Source: Ricinus communis
Taxonomy: Eukaryota > Streptophyta > Magnoliopsida > Malpighiales > Euphorbiaceae
Direction: 5' to 3'
DNA length: 64,000 bases
Assembly (NCBI RefSeq): GCF_019578655.1
Contig: NC_063260.1
Coordinates: forward strand, 16,122,001-16,186,000
The notes under the pieces were generated by a model that saw nothing but the letters and a program-made list of their open reading frames with translations, ran no database searches and was not told the origin of the DNA. Shown here one piece after another: positions 23,553 to 35,100 of this stretch. The position numbers and the translations under genes were made by a program. Numbering within the stretch: the stretch's first letter is position 1; each line of letters opens with the position of its first letter.

Positions 23553-24499
23553 ATGGAGAGACAAGGAGACACCACCCTGGCGGTATAAGTCATTAGAGTC
23601 CTGTGCATGGTCATGAAAATGCATCCGAACATGATCAACATGATGAGCATGAGCTACATTCCGAAAATGCTGCACTGTCAGATGTACAAAATGTTATGGA
23701 ACAGTTTATGGATTTTCGATGCAATGCAGCACCAAAAGGCTCGGACTCAACAACAAAAGGCTGATAGATAAGAATTATGAAAGAGTTAGGAAACAAGGTG
23801 CTAATGTTTTCAAGGTACTCTTGATCCTGAAATTTGAGGAATGGTTACGAAATATCTGAGAAGGGTGTTGGATAGATTTAATTGCACATCCGAACAAAGG
23901 CTTCTATATATAGTATCTTTAATAGAAAAAGATGCACTTGATTGGTGGGAAACAGTTTTGGAAGCAAAGATCGACCAATGACTTTGACTTGGAATGATTT
24001 CTTGAGAGAATTTGTGAGAAGTATACTCGAAATTTATAGAGAGCAGCAGAAAGAAGCTTGAATTTCTTGGGTTGAGAAAGCAGATGTATGTCCGGGTTCA
24101 CAATAAGAATCAGTTCAATTTGTGAGATTATGTAAGTATGCACGCACTGGAAGAAATAGCCTTGGACCGCGAAAGGAAGAAATTTGAGATGGGTTTGAGG
24201 CTTGACATTCGTGAGAAAATGGCGTTGAAACCTCATAATTACAATGCCTCAATTGAAGCCTGCTTTGAGAGTCAAGAAACATCATTTGAAAGGAATACTA
24301 TGGAAGCTAAAAGAAGAAAATCATTGGTGCTTATAGTAATCCTCCAAGACATATTAGTATTTCTTACGTTTAGGCTCTAATTCGCGAGTAGTTATCGTGG
24401 GCGAGGTTTGGTGGTCAGTCTAGTAGATCCTCTATAGTACCTTATAGTAGAGGTGGATACAATTCATCCGGACTTGAGGGAGGACAAGTTTCAGCCGGA
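23553..24499 (+). pseudogene. Tekay-like gag remnant
   Basis: Starts at ATGGAGAGACAAGG. Recognisable gag text in changing frames: RFNCTSEQRL near 23876, EKDALDWWETVLEA near 23928, a TWNDFLREF stretch near 23985, LEEIALDRERKKFEMGL at 24145-24195, and the glycine/serine-rich tail with SRGGYNSSG near 24448. The zinc knuckle that should follow is absent, since the frame runs straight into the thumb of RT at about 24500. The gag is interrupted by several stops. Confidence 0.65.
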
Positions 24500-26829
24500 A
24501 GAGCATGAACAACACTTGAGAATTGTTTCTGATTTTGAGGGAAAAACAGTTGTATGCAAAATTCAACAAATGCGAGTTTTGGATGGAGGAAATTGCATTC
24601 TTAGGGCATATTATTTCTAAACATGGAGTGCAACCAGATTCATCAAAGATTAAAGCAATTATTGAATGGGAACCGCTTCTAGAAATGTTTGAAGTTCAAG
24701 TTTCTTGGGTTACTGGCTATTATAGAAGATTTGTAAAAGATTTTTCAGTTATTGCTAAGCCTCTATGACTTTGTTAAAGAAGAATGTGCCATTCCGGTGT
24801 GGACGAGTTATGTGATCAAAATTTTCAAGAGTTGAAGAAAAGGCTTACTACTACCCGATACTCGCATTGCCATCCGAAAATGGAGGTTATGTTGTATATC
24901 ACGATGATGCTTCAGGCAAGGACTTGGATGTGTCTTAATGCGGCATGGGAAGGTTATAGCTTATGCTTCCGAGACAATTGCGACCTCATGAAATTTGAAT
25001 TATCCTACACATGATCTTGAATTAGCATTGTGTACATGCATTGAAGATATGGCGACATTATTTATCACTGAGGAGACATTTCGGATATTTACCGATCATA
25101 AGAGTTTGAAATATATCCCTACGCAGGAAAGAGTTGAATCCGAGACAACGAAGATGGATTGAGCTTCCGAAGGATTATGATTGCACTGTGATTATCATCC
25201 CTGGAAAGCAAATGTTGTTGCCGATGCTTTAAGTAGGAAGTCAGTGGAAAATTTTTCAAGTATGATTTGCTACAATGTAGAATATTTAGTTGCACTTAGA
25301 GCTATGGATGTGAAGTTTTATGTTTATGACAATGATCCTGTTAGCCACATTACAAGTAAAGCCTTTGATTGGAGATAAAATTAAAGATGCACAGTGTGAA
25401 GATTCTTATTTGCAAAGGATGAAGGGTAGAGTACAAGAAGGAAAGAATACACAATTTGTGTTGAAAGATGATGGTGTGTTATTGAATAGAAATCGTGTAT
25501 GTGTATCCGATGTAGGAAATTTGAGAAAGGAAATCATGCATGAAGCGCACTATGCACCTTATGCAATGCATCCCTGGAAGTACCAAAATGTACAAAAATT
25601 TGAAGCCTTATTATTGGTGGTAACAATGAAGAAGGATGTGGCGAATTTGTGAGTAAGTGTTTGACATGTCGATAAGTGAAAGGAGAGCACTGTGCACCTG
25701 CGGTAAACTTCATTCTTTATCTATACACCATGTGGAAGTGGGATAAGATTACTATGGATTTTGTTATGGGATTGCCGCGTACATTTAACAAGCATGATGC
25801 TATTTGGGTAATTGTTGATCGACTTACTAAATGTGCTCATTTCTTACCTGAAACAAAGCATGATTCACTTGATAAACTTGCTGAATTGTATATTTCCGAG
25901 ATTGTTAGATTGCATGGTGTGCCTATATCTATTGTATCGGATAGGGAACCTAGATTTACTTCTCGTTTCCGGGAGAGTTTGCAGAAAGCATATGGTACTA
26001 AGCTTCATTTCGATGTGACTTTTCATCCTCAAACGGATGGGCAATCGGAAAGAACTATTCGGACATTAGAAGATATGATGAGAGCTTGCACACTTGAGTT
26101 CAAGTGGCGGGATGATTACATACCACAGATGGAATTTCATATAACGGAGATTTTCATTCTAGTATCGGTATGGCTCCTTATGAAGCTTTGTATGGGAGGA
26201 AATGTAGAAGTCCGGTTCTTTGGGATGTTGAAGGTTTAAAAGACTGACTTGAAGGTCCAGAATTGGTACAAGAAAGCAAGGATGGATAAAATAGAGATAG
26301 TTAAAAAGAATTTGAAAGTAGCACAGATGAAAAGAGTTATGCTTGATTTGCATCGAAGGGAAATGGAATATATTGTGGGTGATAAAGTTTTCTTGCGGGT
26401 ATCACCATGGAAAGGAATATTAAGGTTTGGTAAACAAGGGAAATTGAGTCCGAGGTATGTAGGACCTTATGAAATTATTGAAAGAGTTGGACCATTGGCT
26501 TATAGGTTAGCATTACCTACAGAGTTGTCTTCTATTCATGATGTTTTTCACGTTTCTATGTTGAGGCGATATAGATCATATCCTAGTCATATCATTCCAG
26601 GAGCCGGAGATAGAAATCACGGAAAAGTTGACATATGTGGAAGAAGCCGATAGAAATTCTTGATCGAAGGGTTAAGAAATTGAGAAATAAAGACATTCCT
26701 ATGGTCAAAATTAAGTGGAGTCATCATTCACCAAGAGAAGCAACTTGGGAAGTAGAAGAGCATATGAGACCGAAGTATCCGCATCTATTCCATTGTAATG
26801 TTGGTGAGTTGTTAAAATTTCGGGGATGA
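24500..26829 (+). pseudogene. Tekay-like pol remnant: RT end, RNase H, integrase, chromodomain
   Basis: Order of blocks: EEHEQHL and LREKQLYAKFNKCEFW (RT thumb, 24503-24585), FLGHIISKHGVQPDSSKI, a YYRRFVKDFSVIAKPL connector, then an RNase H relic (DLELAALC, 25010-25040; a DHKSLKY-like site near 25099). [16 protein letters not shown] marks the RNase H end (25196). The integrase core is at 25738-26200, with TMDFVMGLPR, SIVSDREPRFTS and FHPQTDGQSERTIRTLEDM giving the D-D-E triad. A GPY-type module follows at 26450-26570. The chromodomain is at about 26630-26800: [34 protein letters not shown]. The RT palm with YxDD is missing. Frames shift near 24770, 25020, 25380, 25650 and 26238. Confidence 0.75.
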
Positions 26830-26835
26830 AATTTC

Positions 26836-26849
26836 TTAAGGAAGGAGAG
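26836..26849 (+). promoter_or_regulatory. Polypurine tract of the Tekay-like element
   Basis: TAAGGAAGGAGAG is a purine run directly before the 3' LTR, right after the end of the chromodomain frame and the GATGAAATTTC motif usual in this lineage. Confidence 0.65.
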
Positions 26850-29158
26850 TTATGGCACTGCATTTTCTCATCATCCATGTTATGTGCATTTACATTTAAT
26901 CATTGGGCATATGATGGTATATCAATGATATTTTTATTTTATGAGAACATATATATATTAATTATAAGTAGAGAATAAGAAGCATGATATTAGATTATTA
27001 ATTTAGATAAGTTGATTAAGTACTTGGGTTATGTGTATTAAGCCTTAAGACTTAATTGAACCAATAGTTGAAGGTTGGGTAAATAGATTGGACTTAAAAG
27101 ATACAATTAAAAGTTAGTACCTATATATGGTTAGTAAGAATTAATTTAGGGTGATAAAAATAGTTTAGTAGGTGGTGGCATTAAGAGAGGAATATTGGAA
27201 ATTGGAACCATGAGTAAGCTCATTTTACCTCTTCATTTCTCTAAAATTCGTTCATGGCCAAAAACACAAAATTTGGAATAAGAGAGAGGAGTGGAATACC
27301 TAGAAAAACTTAAGATTAAGATAGGATTTTGCCAACTATTGAAGGAGCCAAGCTAAAGCTAAAGGATTTAAGCATATTAGCAACCCAAAAGCTGAAATTG
27401 GTAAGTTGTTACTTGAGTGTTATAAATTCGTCATTAGGGTTCTTGATTACAAATTGGAAAAACTTCATTTGATGGTCTCATTGATTAATTAAAGGTCTGA
27501 TTATCATGAATTAGTAGAGTATTGAATGATTGCATAAAGATTAAGCTTGATTTAAGTTTAAGTATGTTAAGATAGAAAACTGTCAAAATTCCAGCAACCT
27601 TGATGTTCTGTATTTTAGGCATAACATGGGTTATATAAGTCCAAATTAAGCTTAATTGGTGTCTATGGAAAGTTTAGAGAGTCCTCTATAACTTTGTAGT
27701 TTTGTGATTTTGCTATTTTGCCGTTTTGGTTGCTTAAATTGAGCAAATAGATTGCTGCTCGGGTACAACTAGCTGTATGACCCTTGCTCAGTAATTTGAA
27801 AATAATTAAATCTATAGAAGTCGGAATTGAGTAATTCTTCTTGGAGATGAAACTAGACGCATAAATGGATATGTCAATTTAATATGAGATTTTTGTATTA
27901 AGCCAATTTTGCCCAGCAATAAATATACCTTGGTACTAAATTCTGTCTAGAAAACAGAAATGTTGGAGATTAGTTTTATGCAATTTATTGATGTTAATTT
28001 GAGTTAGATTGGTATTTAACTAGATGGAAAATGTTTATAGGATATTAAAACAGTAATTGAGAGTCTTAGAGGAAGAGTTAGACCTATGAATTAGAGAGAG
28101 GATGATCTTGTAATGCATTAGAACTCGCATTTACATGAATATTTGTAATATGCATGAAATGTGAATTGATGAATGTGTTGACAGGTACTCAAAGGCCTGG
28201 AAAGGAAGTTGTGGAGAAAGGAGGTTCTTATATGCTAAAGGAATAAGTATATTTTCAGTAAGTAAATAGTTAATATTTGCTATGTTCATATATTTAATCA
28301 AATGTTCGCAAATGGTTGCGTTTGCTTAATATTGCTTATGTTTGAATGGTGAGATGGAAATGATTGGTGTTGAGTGGAACAATTGTTATTGCTGGAAATA
28401 TGATATAAGTGAAATGATTGAATTGTGATGTTAAGTGCATATGTGCATGTGAATGGTGGATTCCCCTATGAAAAAAAAAGATATATATATAAAGCCTTGG
28501 GAGGCTAAAGCCTAGAGAGGCTATAAAAGTGTATAATGTGAGATGAGGCGGAGCGGCCTTACGTGTGTGATATGTGAGGATGAGGCGGAGCAGCACATTA
28601 AAGGGGATCCACAAGCCGTGAGAACTAACCATAATTGTTGAATTGTATTTCTTCTATGATGGTTGTAATGAATTGAGTAGAATGGTATGACTTTATACCT
28701 AAACTATGAATATCATGGAAAGTTATGTGATTGGGTGGAAATTGTATTAAGTGTATGTGATATAGATTATGTTGATTATTTATTTCACTGAAATGGAGGC
28801 TCACCCTCTCAAAATTTTTCTTTTCAGGTTTGTAAATAGTAGTGCATCCGTTGGTTGTATGCGAAGTCTAGCTTTTAGCAGATTCGTCAGTTGGGCCGGT
28901 TTGTGAAGTCTCCTCCTGATGCATTTTTGTATGCGGTTATGTGATATATATGGAAGTATGCCTTATAAGGCATAAGAAGATGTTTGTAATACTTGTTAAA
29001 TGATGTTTAAGTATAATCATATGTTTATATTTTAATAACCTTGTGTCTGGATTCTTAACAACCTACATATTGACCTATCTACCTGTAGTATATATTCTAC
29101 GACGCTTGTATGCTTCCTGGCTAATGTTTATTGGTTAGTATGTGATGGGGGTGTTACA
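26850..29158 (+). repeat. 3' LTR of the Tekay-like element
   Basis: Same 2.3-kb unit as 21132-23435, ending GGTGTTACA. Its first bases are altered (TTATGGCACTGC instead of TGTAACGCCTGC). The six bases after it, TTTTAG, are the same as those after the 5' LTR. Confidence 0.85.
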
Positions 29159-29164
29159 TTTTAG

Positions 29165-30647
29165 TGATGAGCATAGTTTTACACATATTTGCTTGCATAT
29201 TATTGCGTATGTTCTTAGCAATTATTGTGCTTTTATTCCCATATCACTCGTGTTTTATGTTCTTTTGCATTTCAGGAACATTTATAGGACCATCATCGTT
29301 GTTTAAGCAATTATAGATCAATACGTGCGAAAACGGACGAGAATTCATCAAGATCGGACAAGAGCCCGCAATGCATACATTGAGCACGGCCTGGACTCGG
29401 CCGTGCTCAACCATTAGCTTTGATTCTTGAAATTGGCACTTTGGGCACGGTTTGTGTCAGGAGCCACCACGGCCTTGACCGCAAGACATCGCGGCCCGTG
29501 GTGGCCACACGGGACGGTGGCAAAGACGGGAAGCAATCGATGTGGTGAAACCTAGTTGGTGAGATCCACGGTTGACGGCATGGACTCCGACTAGCACAGC
29601 TACATGACCACTACAGGTCTTGAGTTAAATATATAAGAAAAATTCATTTTCTTAGAAAAGGAGGGAAAGAAAAGAGTGACATTGAGCCCTAGTGGTGGTT
29701 CGGTTTCTACGCTAACACAATCTGAGTCAGAGAGAGTTGTAGTGAGAATTCGAGAGTGATTCTAAGACGCAAGAGTAGTGGAGCAATTCAGGAAGGTTGG
29801 GAGATTAATCAAAGTGTAGATCGGTTGGGCAGTTCATCCAATTCGAGAGAAAAGGGTGTACATGTTTTATTTTCATTATTCTTTCATTGTAATTGATTTC
29901 CTAGATTGTTTTAAATATGAACATGTTTAGCTAGGACTGATTTAATCCATTGGGATTTCTTTACTATGTTTGCTTGATATTATATTGTTAGATTGTTTGA
30001 GTTGGTTTTGTATTCTTCTTATTTCGATTATTAATAAGATTATGCATTATTCATGAGACGTTGTGAATTGTGATGTTTAGATTGCTTTATGAGATTGAGA
30101 AATCCGTTTGGCAATTGGAATTTTGAATAACAGGGCGGTTAATAATTGCTTAGAGATAAGGATAATTAACTAGCCGGATTAAGAATTAACAAAGCTTAAT
30201 AGAGGCGGATTAAAGCTTAATGCTAATTTAAGAATCAATCGTTAGGAAGAGATTCCAACTTTAGGTTATTAGGTTTAGGAATTCGGTTATCTCGAGAAAG
30301 CGCAAGAGAAATTAAATTAGTCATCACGGGCCGAAGCTAGCATAATTAGACTCACCGATCCTTTATCTTTTGTTTGATTGCCAACTAGTTTAGATTCTCT
30401 TTGGGTTTATCTTCTTGTCTTGATTATTTCACTTATCAATTACACCTCCCTCGGAACTTAGCTCGTAGTTAATAGTTAGTTTAGAATTTATTCATCATCC
30501 ATTTTAGGTTAATATAACAAAAGAACAACAAGGGAGTAACTCACGGGCTTTCGCTTTCCAGAGAATCGACCTTGATACTCGCCATAGTGCTGTGTGACGA
30601 TGGGTACACTTGCCTTAGATTGTAGCTAACACGAGTAGCACCCATCA
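29165..30647 (+). repeat. Athila-like LTR (TGATGAGC subfamily)
   Basis: TGATGAGCATAG...CACCCATCA, about 1.48 kb. It shares the CGTTAGGAAGAGATTCC, AATTCGGTTATCTCGAGA and CTCCATAGTGC-type blocks with the other Athila-like LTRs but has its own 5' end. It contains the palindromic motif CGGCCGTGCTC near 29399. No PBS is recognisable in the 30 bases before the next element. It could be the displaced 3' LTR of unit D. Confidence 0.7.
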
Positions 30648-30677
30648 AGTTGGTTCTGAATAATTTCGTTGAGACAG

Positions 30678-31511
30678 TGATGTGAATCCAAGTTCAAAGC
30701 TTAAAGAGATCCAAGATCCATTAATAGTACAAGAAGGCCCAATCACAAGGTCCAAATCCAAGAAGCTTCAACAAGCCTTTTTGGGTTTAATTAGGGACAT
30801 TTGGAAAGCCCAAGAACTTTAACCCAATAAGGCATCCATGGAGGCCCAAGGAATAATATTTAACTTGTTTTTATGTTAATAACAATTAGGGTTACATGTA
30901 GCCACCATACAAGTTAATGTGGTAATTAATACCAAGTAATGGCTATCAATGTGGGTAGTGGTTATTAAGAGCCACCATATACAAGTTAATGGGGTAATTA
31001 ATACCAAGTAATGGCTATTAGTGTGGATAGTGGTTAGTAAGGCCATTTAAGAGTAAAAGTAATCCTATGTGTGTGAGTCTATTTTAGTAGTGTGTGCATG
31101 GACTTGTACTCTATATAAACAAGTCCTTTTCTCTTTCTTTTAGAGCATGATTGAAGTTGATATATGAAATTTTGTTTGAGTTTTATTGTGAGGAATTGTG
31201 TCTTTAATTTCTTGCTTGAACTTTGTGACTTATCAAGCTTTATTCTAGCTTGTGGTGTCAAAATCTAAATCTTTGTTTTCTTGTTATTTATCAAACTTTC
31301 TTGTTTGTGGCATAAGAGGAAATTCAAAGTCTATCTTAGTATCTTTATCCTTGTTGGTAAAGGGGTTAAGTAGCATCCATCTTCTTACTTCAATCTTTGA
31401 ACGATCCGAATTTGTGGATTAAATTGGTAATTTCTAGTTTTCTTCTAATTCAACTTATCATAGTATTTTTGCTATTAGGGAGTTAACTGATGAAACCTAC
31501 AATTCCCATCA
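30678..31511 (+). repeat. 5' LTR of the CRM-like element
   Basis: TGATGTGAATCC...CCCATCA. Its first ~145 bp duplicate the C-terminal pol codons present in the 3' LTR. A TATA-like CTCTATATAAAC lies at about 31110-31121 and may be the element's promoter, with transcript start downstream. Confidence 0.85.
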
Positions 31512-31515
31512 TAAG

Positions 31516-31527
31516 TGGTATCAGAGC
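31516..31527 (+). promoter_or_regulatory. Primer-binding site, initiator tRNA-Met type
   Basis: TGGTATCAGAGC, four bases after the 5' LTR, is the standard plant sequence complementary to the 3' end of initiator tRNA-Met. Confidence 0.9.
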
Positions 31528-32156
31528 ATTGGCTCGAGATTGAGGTTTGTGTATCCAATACTATCTTTTAATTCTCAATATCTTGTGTTCATCTTATATT
31601 TTGCACCTTTTGCCATCTATTGTTCTTGTTATTATTATTATTTTTATCTTTATTCTTCTTATCTCAAGATTTTGTTTGCATATATCAAAAAAAAATCATC
31701 CTAAAAGAAAAAAATTGTTATCTTTGATATTTTTATGTTAGATCTCAGATTACATAAAAAAAATTGACTCTTCATATTCCATTGAGATCTATCTTTATAA
31801 TTCTGTCTCTTTGTGTTCTTGATGATCTATCTTTGTTATTCATTTCTATTAGCCTATTTGTTACAAATTGTTCATTTCTTTAAGCCTACCTTATTATTTT
31901 CTTATTAGCCTACCTTTCTTTTTATCATTGATTACTACATTTTTAAAATTTTGTTTGATTGAGAAACTTAGTTCATCTAAGAAATCAAAAGGCAAATTTG
32001 AGAGGTAAAAGGCAAGAGTGTGAGATCATTAGAAAAAAAAAGCCAAAATTGAGTGTAAACACGAGTGGTATACATCAATTTTGAGTGAAATACGTGAGAG
32101 TGTTGTGAAATTATTTCTTTTTATTTTCTTTTGTTAAAATTTTAGGTTTTACAATC
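31528..32156 (+). other. Untranslated leader of the CRM-like element
   Basis: About 630 bases, T-rich and without a gene, between the PBS and the gag ATG at 32157. Nothing else recognisable. Confidence 0.6.
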
Positions 32157-35100
32157 ATGTCAAAAGACACAAGTTCTTCTTATATAAATGATCATGTGAT
32201 TCAAGCTATGCAACAACAATTCGAAAGAATGTTTAATATGATGGCGGGAGTCAATGAAAAATTAGAGAAGCATGATGGCATCCTTAACCATATATATGGA
32301 GAGCCTAGACAAAGGAGACGTCCACCAATTGACCAAGAGGACTATGAAGGAGAGGATGATTTGAATGATGATCAAGTCACCTTGTTGGGACAACGAATCA
32401 ATCCTAGGAGACAAGCTAGGAGAAGACATCCAAATGATGATGTTAATCGCAACCTTGGAAGCATCAAAATGAAGATTCCTTCATTCCAAGGAAGAAATGA
32501 TCCAGATGTGTGCCTTGAATGGGAGAGGAAAGTGGAACTCATCTTCGAATGTCATAATTATTCGGAGGAGAAAAAGGTAAAACTTGTCGCTGTTGAGTTT
32601 AGTGATTATGCAATTGTTTAGTGGGATCAATTTTGCAAGGAAAGACATAGATATGGAGAAAGACCTGTGGAGTCTTGGAGAGAAATGAAACAAATCATGA
32701 GAAAGAGGTTTGTTCCAAGCCACTACTACAGAGAGCTTCATCAAAGATTACAAACTCTAATTCAAGGATCCATGAGTGTGGAGGAGTATCACAAAGAAAT
32801 GGAGAAGGCTATGATTCGAGCAAATGTGATAGAAGATCGTGAAGCTACCATGGCAAGGTTCTTGAGAGGGCTAAACAAAGACATTGTTGATGTTGTTGAT
32901 TTGCAACATTATGTGGAGATTGAAGATATGGTGAATTTGGCCATGAAAGTGGAAAGGCAATTGAAAAGAAAGAGGTATGATTCTAAACCAAATATGGGTT
33001 CTTCTTCTTCTTGGAAAAATTCTTGGGGGAAAAAGGATGATAAACCTTTTACTAAGTCAAAAGTGGAAGAAACTAAACCTAAAATTGACTTGGGTAATAA
33101 GGGAAAGGGCGAGAATCAACCAACCTAAACTAGGGGAATCAAATGTTTTAAGTGTTTGGGTCATGGGCACATTGCTAGGGAATGTCCAAATAAGAAAGTT
33201 ATGATTCTAAGGGATGGTGATATTGAGTCGGAGAGTAAGGGGGATAGTGATGATGATATGCCTTCTTTAGAAGATTGTAGTGATGTTGAATGTGCTAAGG
33301 GAGATAATCTTGTTGTTCAAAGAACATTGAGTTTGCAAAATAAACATGATGTCCATAGGGAGCAAAGGGAAAATTTGTTTCATACTCATTGTTTGATTTC
33401 TAACAAGTTGTGCAACATGATTGTGGATAGTGGAAGTTGTACCAATGTAGCAAGCACTTTGCTAGTGGAGAAATTAAAGTTGCCTACTACCAAGCACCCA
33501 AGACCATACAAGTTGCAATGGCTTAATGAAAGTGGAGTTGTAAAGGTAAATAAGCAAGTTTTAGTTTTTTTTTCAAATTGGTAGATATAAGGATGAGGTG
33601 TTGTGTGATGTGTTGCCAATGTTGGCCGGACATATGTTGTTGGGGAGACCTTGGCAATATGATAGAAGGGCTAGTCATGATGGATTCAAAAATATGTATA
33701 CTTTGACTATGGATGGAAAAAGGTTTAACCTTGGACCATTAACTCCAAAACAGATTTTTGAAGACCAAATGTGCATCAAGCAACAATATGAAGAAATGGG
33801 TTCTTCATTGGGAAACTCTTTGGGAAGGGAAACCTTTGAGAGTAAAGAAAAAGGTGAGATGAGTGAACCTAAAAATTCCAATTCTCTTGACCAAAATGGG
33901 AAACACAAGGTGAGAGAAAACAAGGAAGGTTCAAATGAAAGAAAAATGAGTGTTTATGCAAAAATGAGTGATGTGAAGGAAGCTATGCTTTTGAAGCAAC
34001 ACATGCTTGTACTTATGTACAAGGAGATTTTGCATATTTCTAACGAAATAACCAATTGTTTGCCTAGTGTTATTGTTGATCTTTTGCAGGTTTATGAAGA
34101 TTTATTTCCGGAAGAAATTCCAAATGGTTTGCCACCTAAAAGGGGCATTGAGCACCAAATTGATTTCATACCCGGAGCAAGCATTCCAAATAGACCAGCA
34201 TATAGATGTAATCCGGAGGAGACCAAGGAAATCGAAAAGCAAGTGAGTGAGCTTATGGAGAAGGGTTATGTTCGTGAAAGCATGAGTCCATGCGTGCCCG
34301 TCTTGTTAGTGCCTAAGAAAGATGGAACTTGGAGGATGTGTGTTGATTGTCGTGCCATCAACAAAATTACGGTGAAGTATAGACATCCCATTCCTAGGCT
34401 AGATGACATGTTGGATGAATTGCATGGTTCATATTTGTTTTCAAAATTGATTTGAAATCCGGGTTATCATCAAATTAGAATGAGAGAAGGTGATGAATGG
34501 AAAACAGGTTTTAAAACTAAACATGGTTTATATGAGTGGTTAGTAATGCCTTTTGGTTTAACTAATGCACCAAGCACTTTCATGAGATTGATGAATCATG
34601 TTTTAAGAGCATTCATAGGCAAATTTGTTGTTGTCTATTTTGATGATATCTTGGTTTATAGCAAAAATTTAGATGAGCATGTACAACATTTGACTTGTGT
34701 TTTTATGTGCTTAAAGAAGAGAAGTTGTATGCTAATCTAAAGAAATGTTGTTTTTGCACTAATGAAATTACTTTTCTTGGATATATTGTCAATGACAAGG
34801 GTATTCATGTTGATCAAGAAAAGATAAAAGTAATTAGAGAATGGCCAACACCCACAAGTGTGTCGCAAAGAATCTGTGAATTCTTATTAATAACATCAAT
34901 ATTGCTATTATTAAGTGATGTAAGAAGCTTTTATGGTTTAGCTAGCTTTTATAGAAGGTTCATTAAGACTTTTTCTACCATAGCTGCACCTTTAACTGAA
35001 TGCATAAAAAAGAATGTTGGTTTTAAGTGGGGAATTGAACAAGATGAGGCTTTTAACTTGCTAAAAGACAAATTAAGTTTTGCACCCTTGTTATCTTTGC

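Larger units (their letters stand above)
21132..29158 (+). mobile_element. Tekay/Del-like chromovirus, internally deleted
   Basis: An LTR retrotransposon of about 8.0 kb with 2.3-kb LTRs, a tRNA-Met-type primer site, a gag remnant, the C-terminal part of RT, RNase H, integrase, a chromodomain and a polypurine tract. Long LTRs beginning TGTAAC and ending GTTACA and a chromodomain-tailed integrase are characteristic of the Tekay/Del lineage of Ty3/gypsy chromoviruses. Zinc knuckle, protease and the catalytic core of RT are missing at a single junction near 24499. Remaining frames are broken. It cannot move on its own. No target-site duplication is detectable: the left flank ends GTTGT and the right flank starts TTTTAG. 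Confidence 0.85.

Noticed and set aside
31079..31261. Identical 60-codon minus-strand frames in both 834-bp LTRs (also 37162-37344)
   Set aside because: Identity reflects LTR duplication only. No protein family resemblance.
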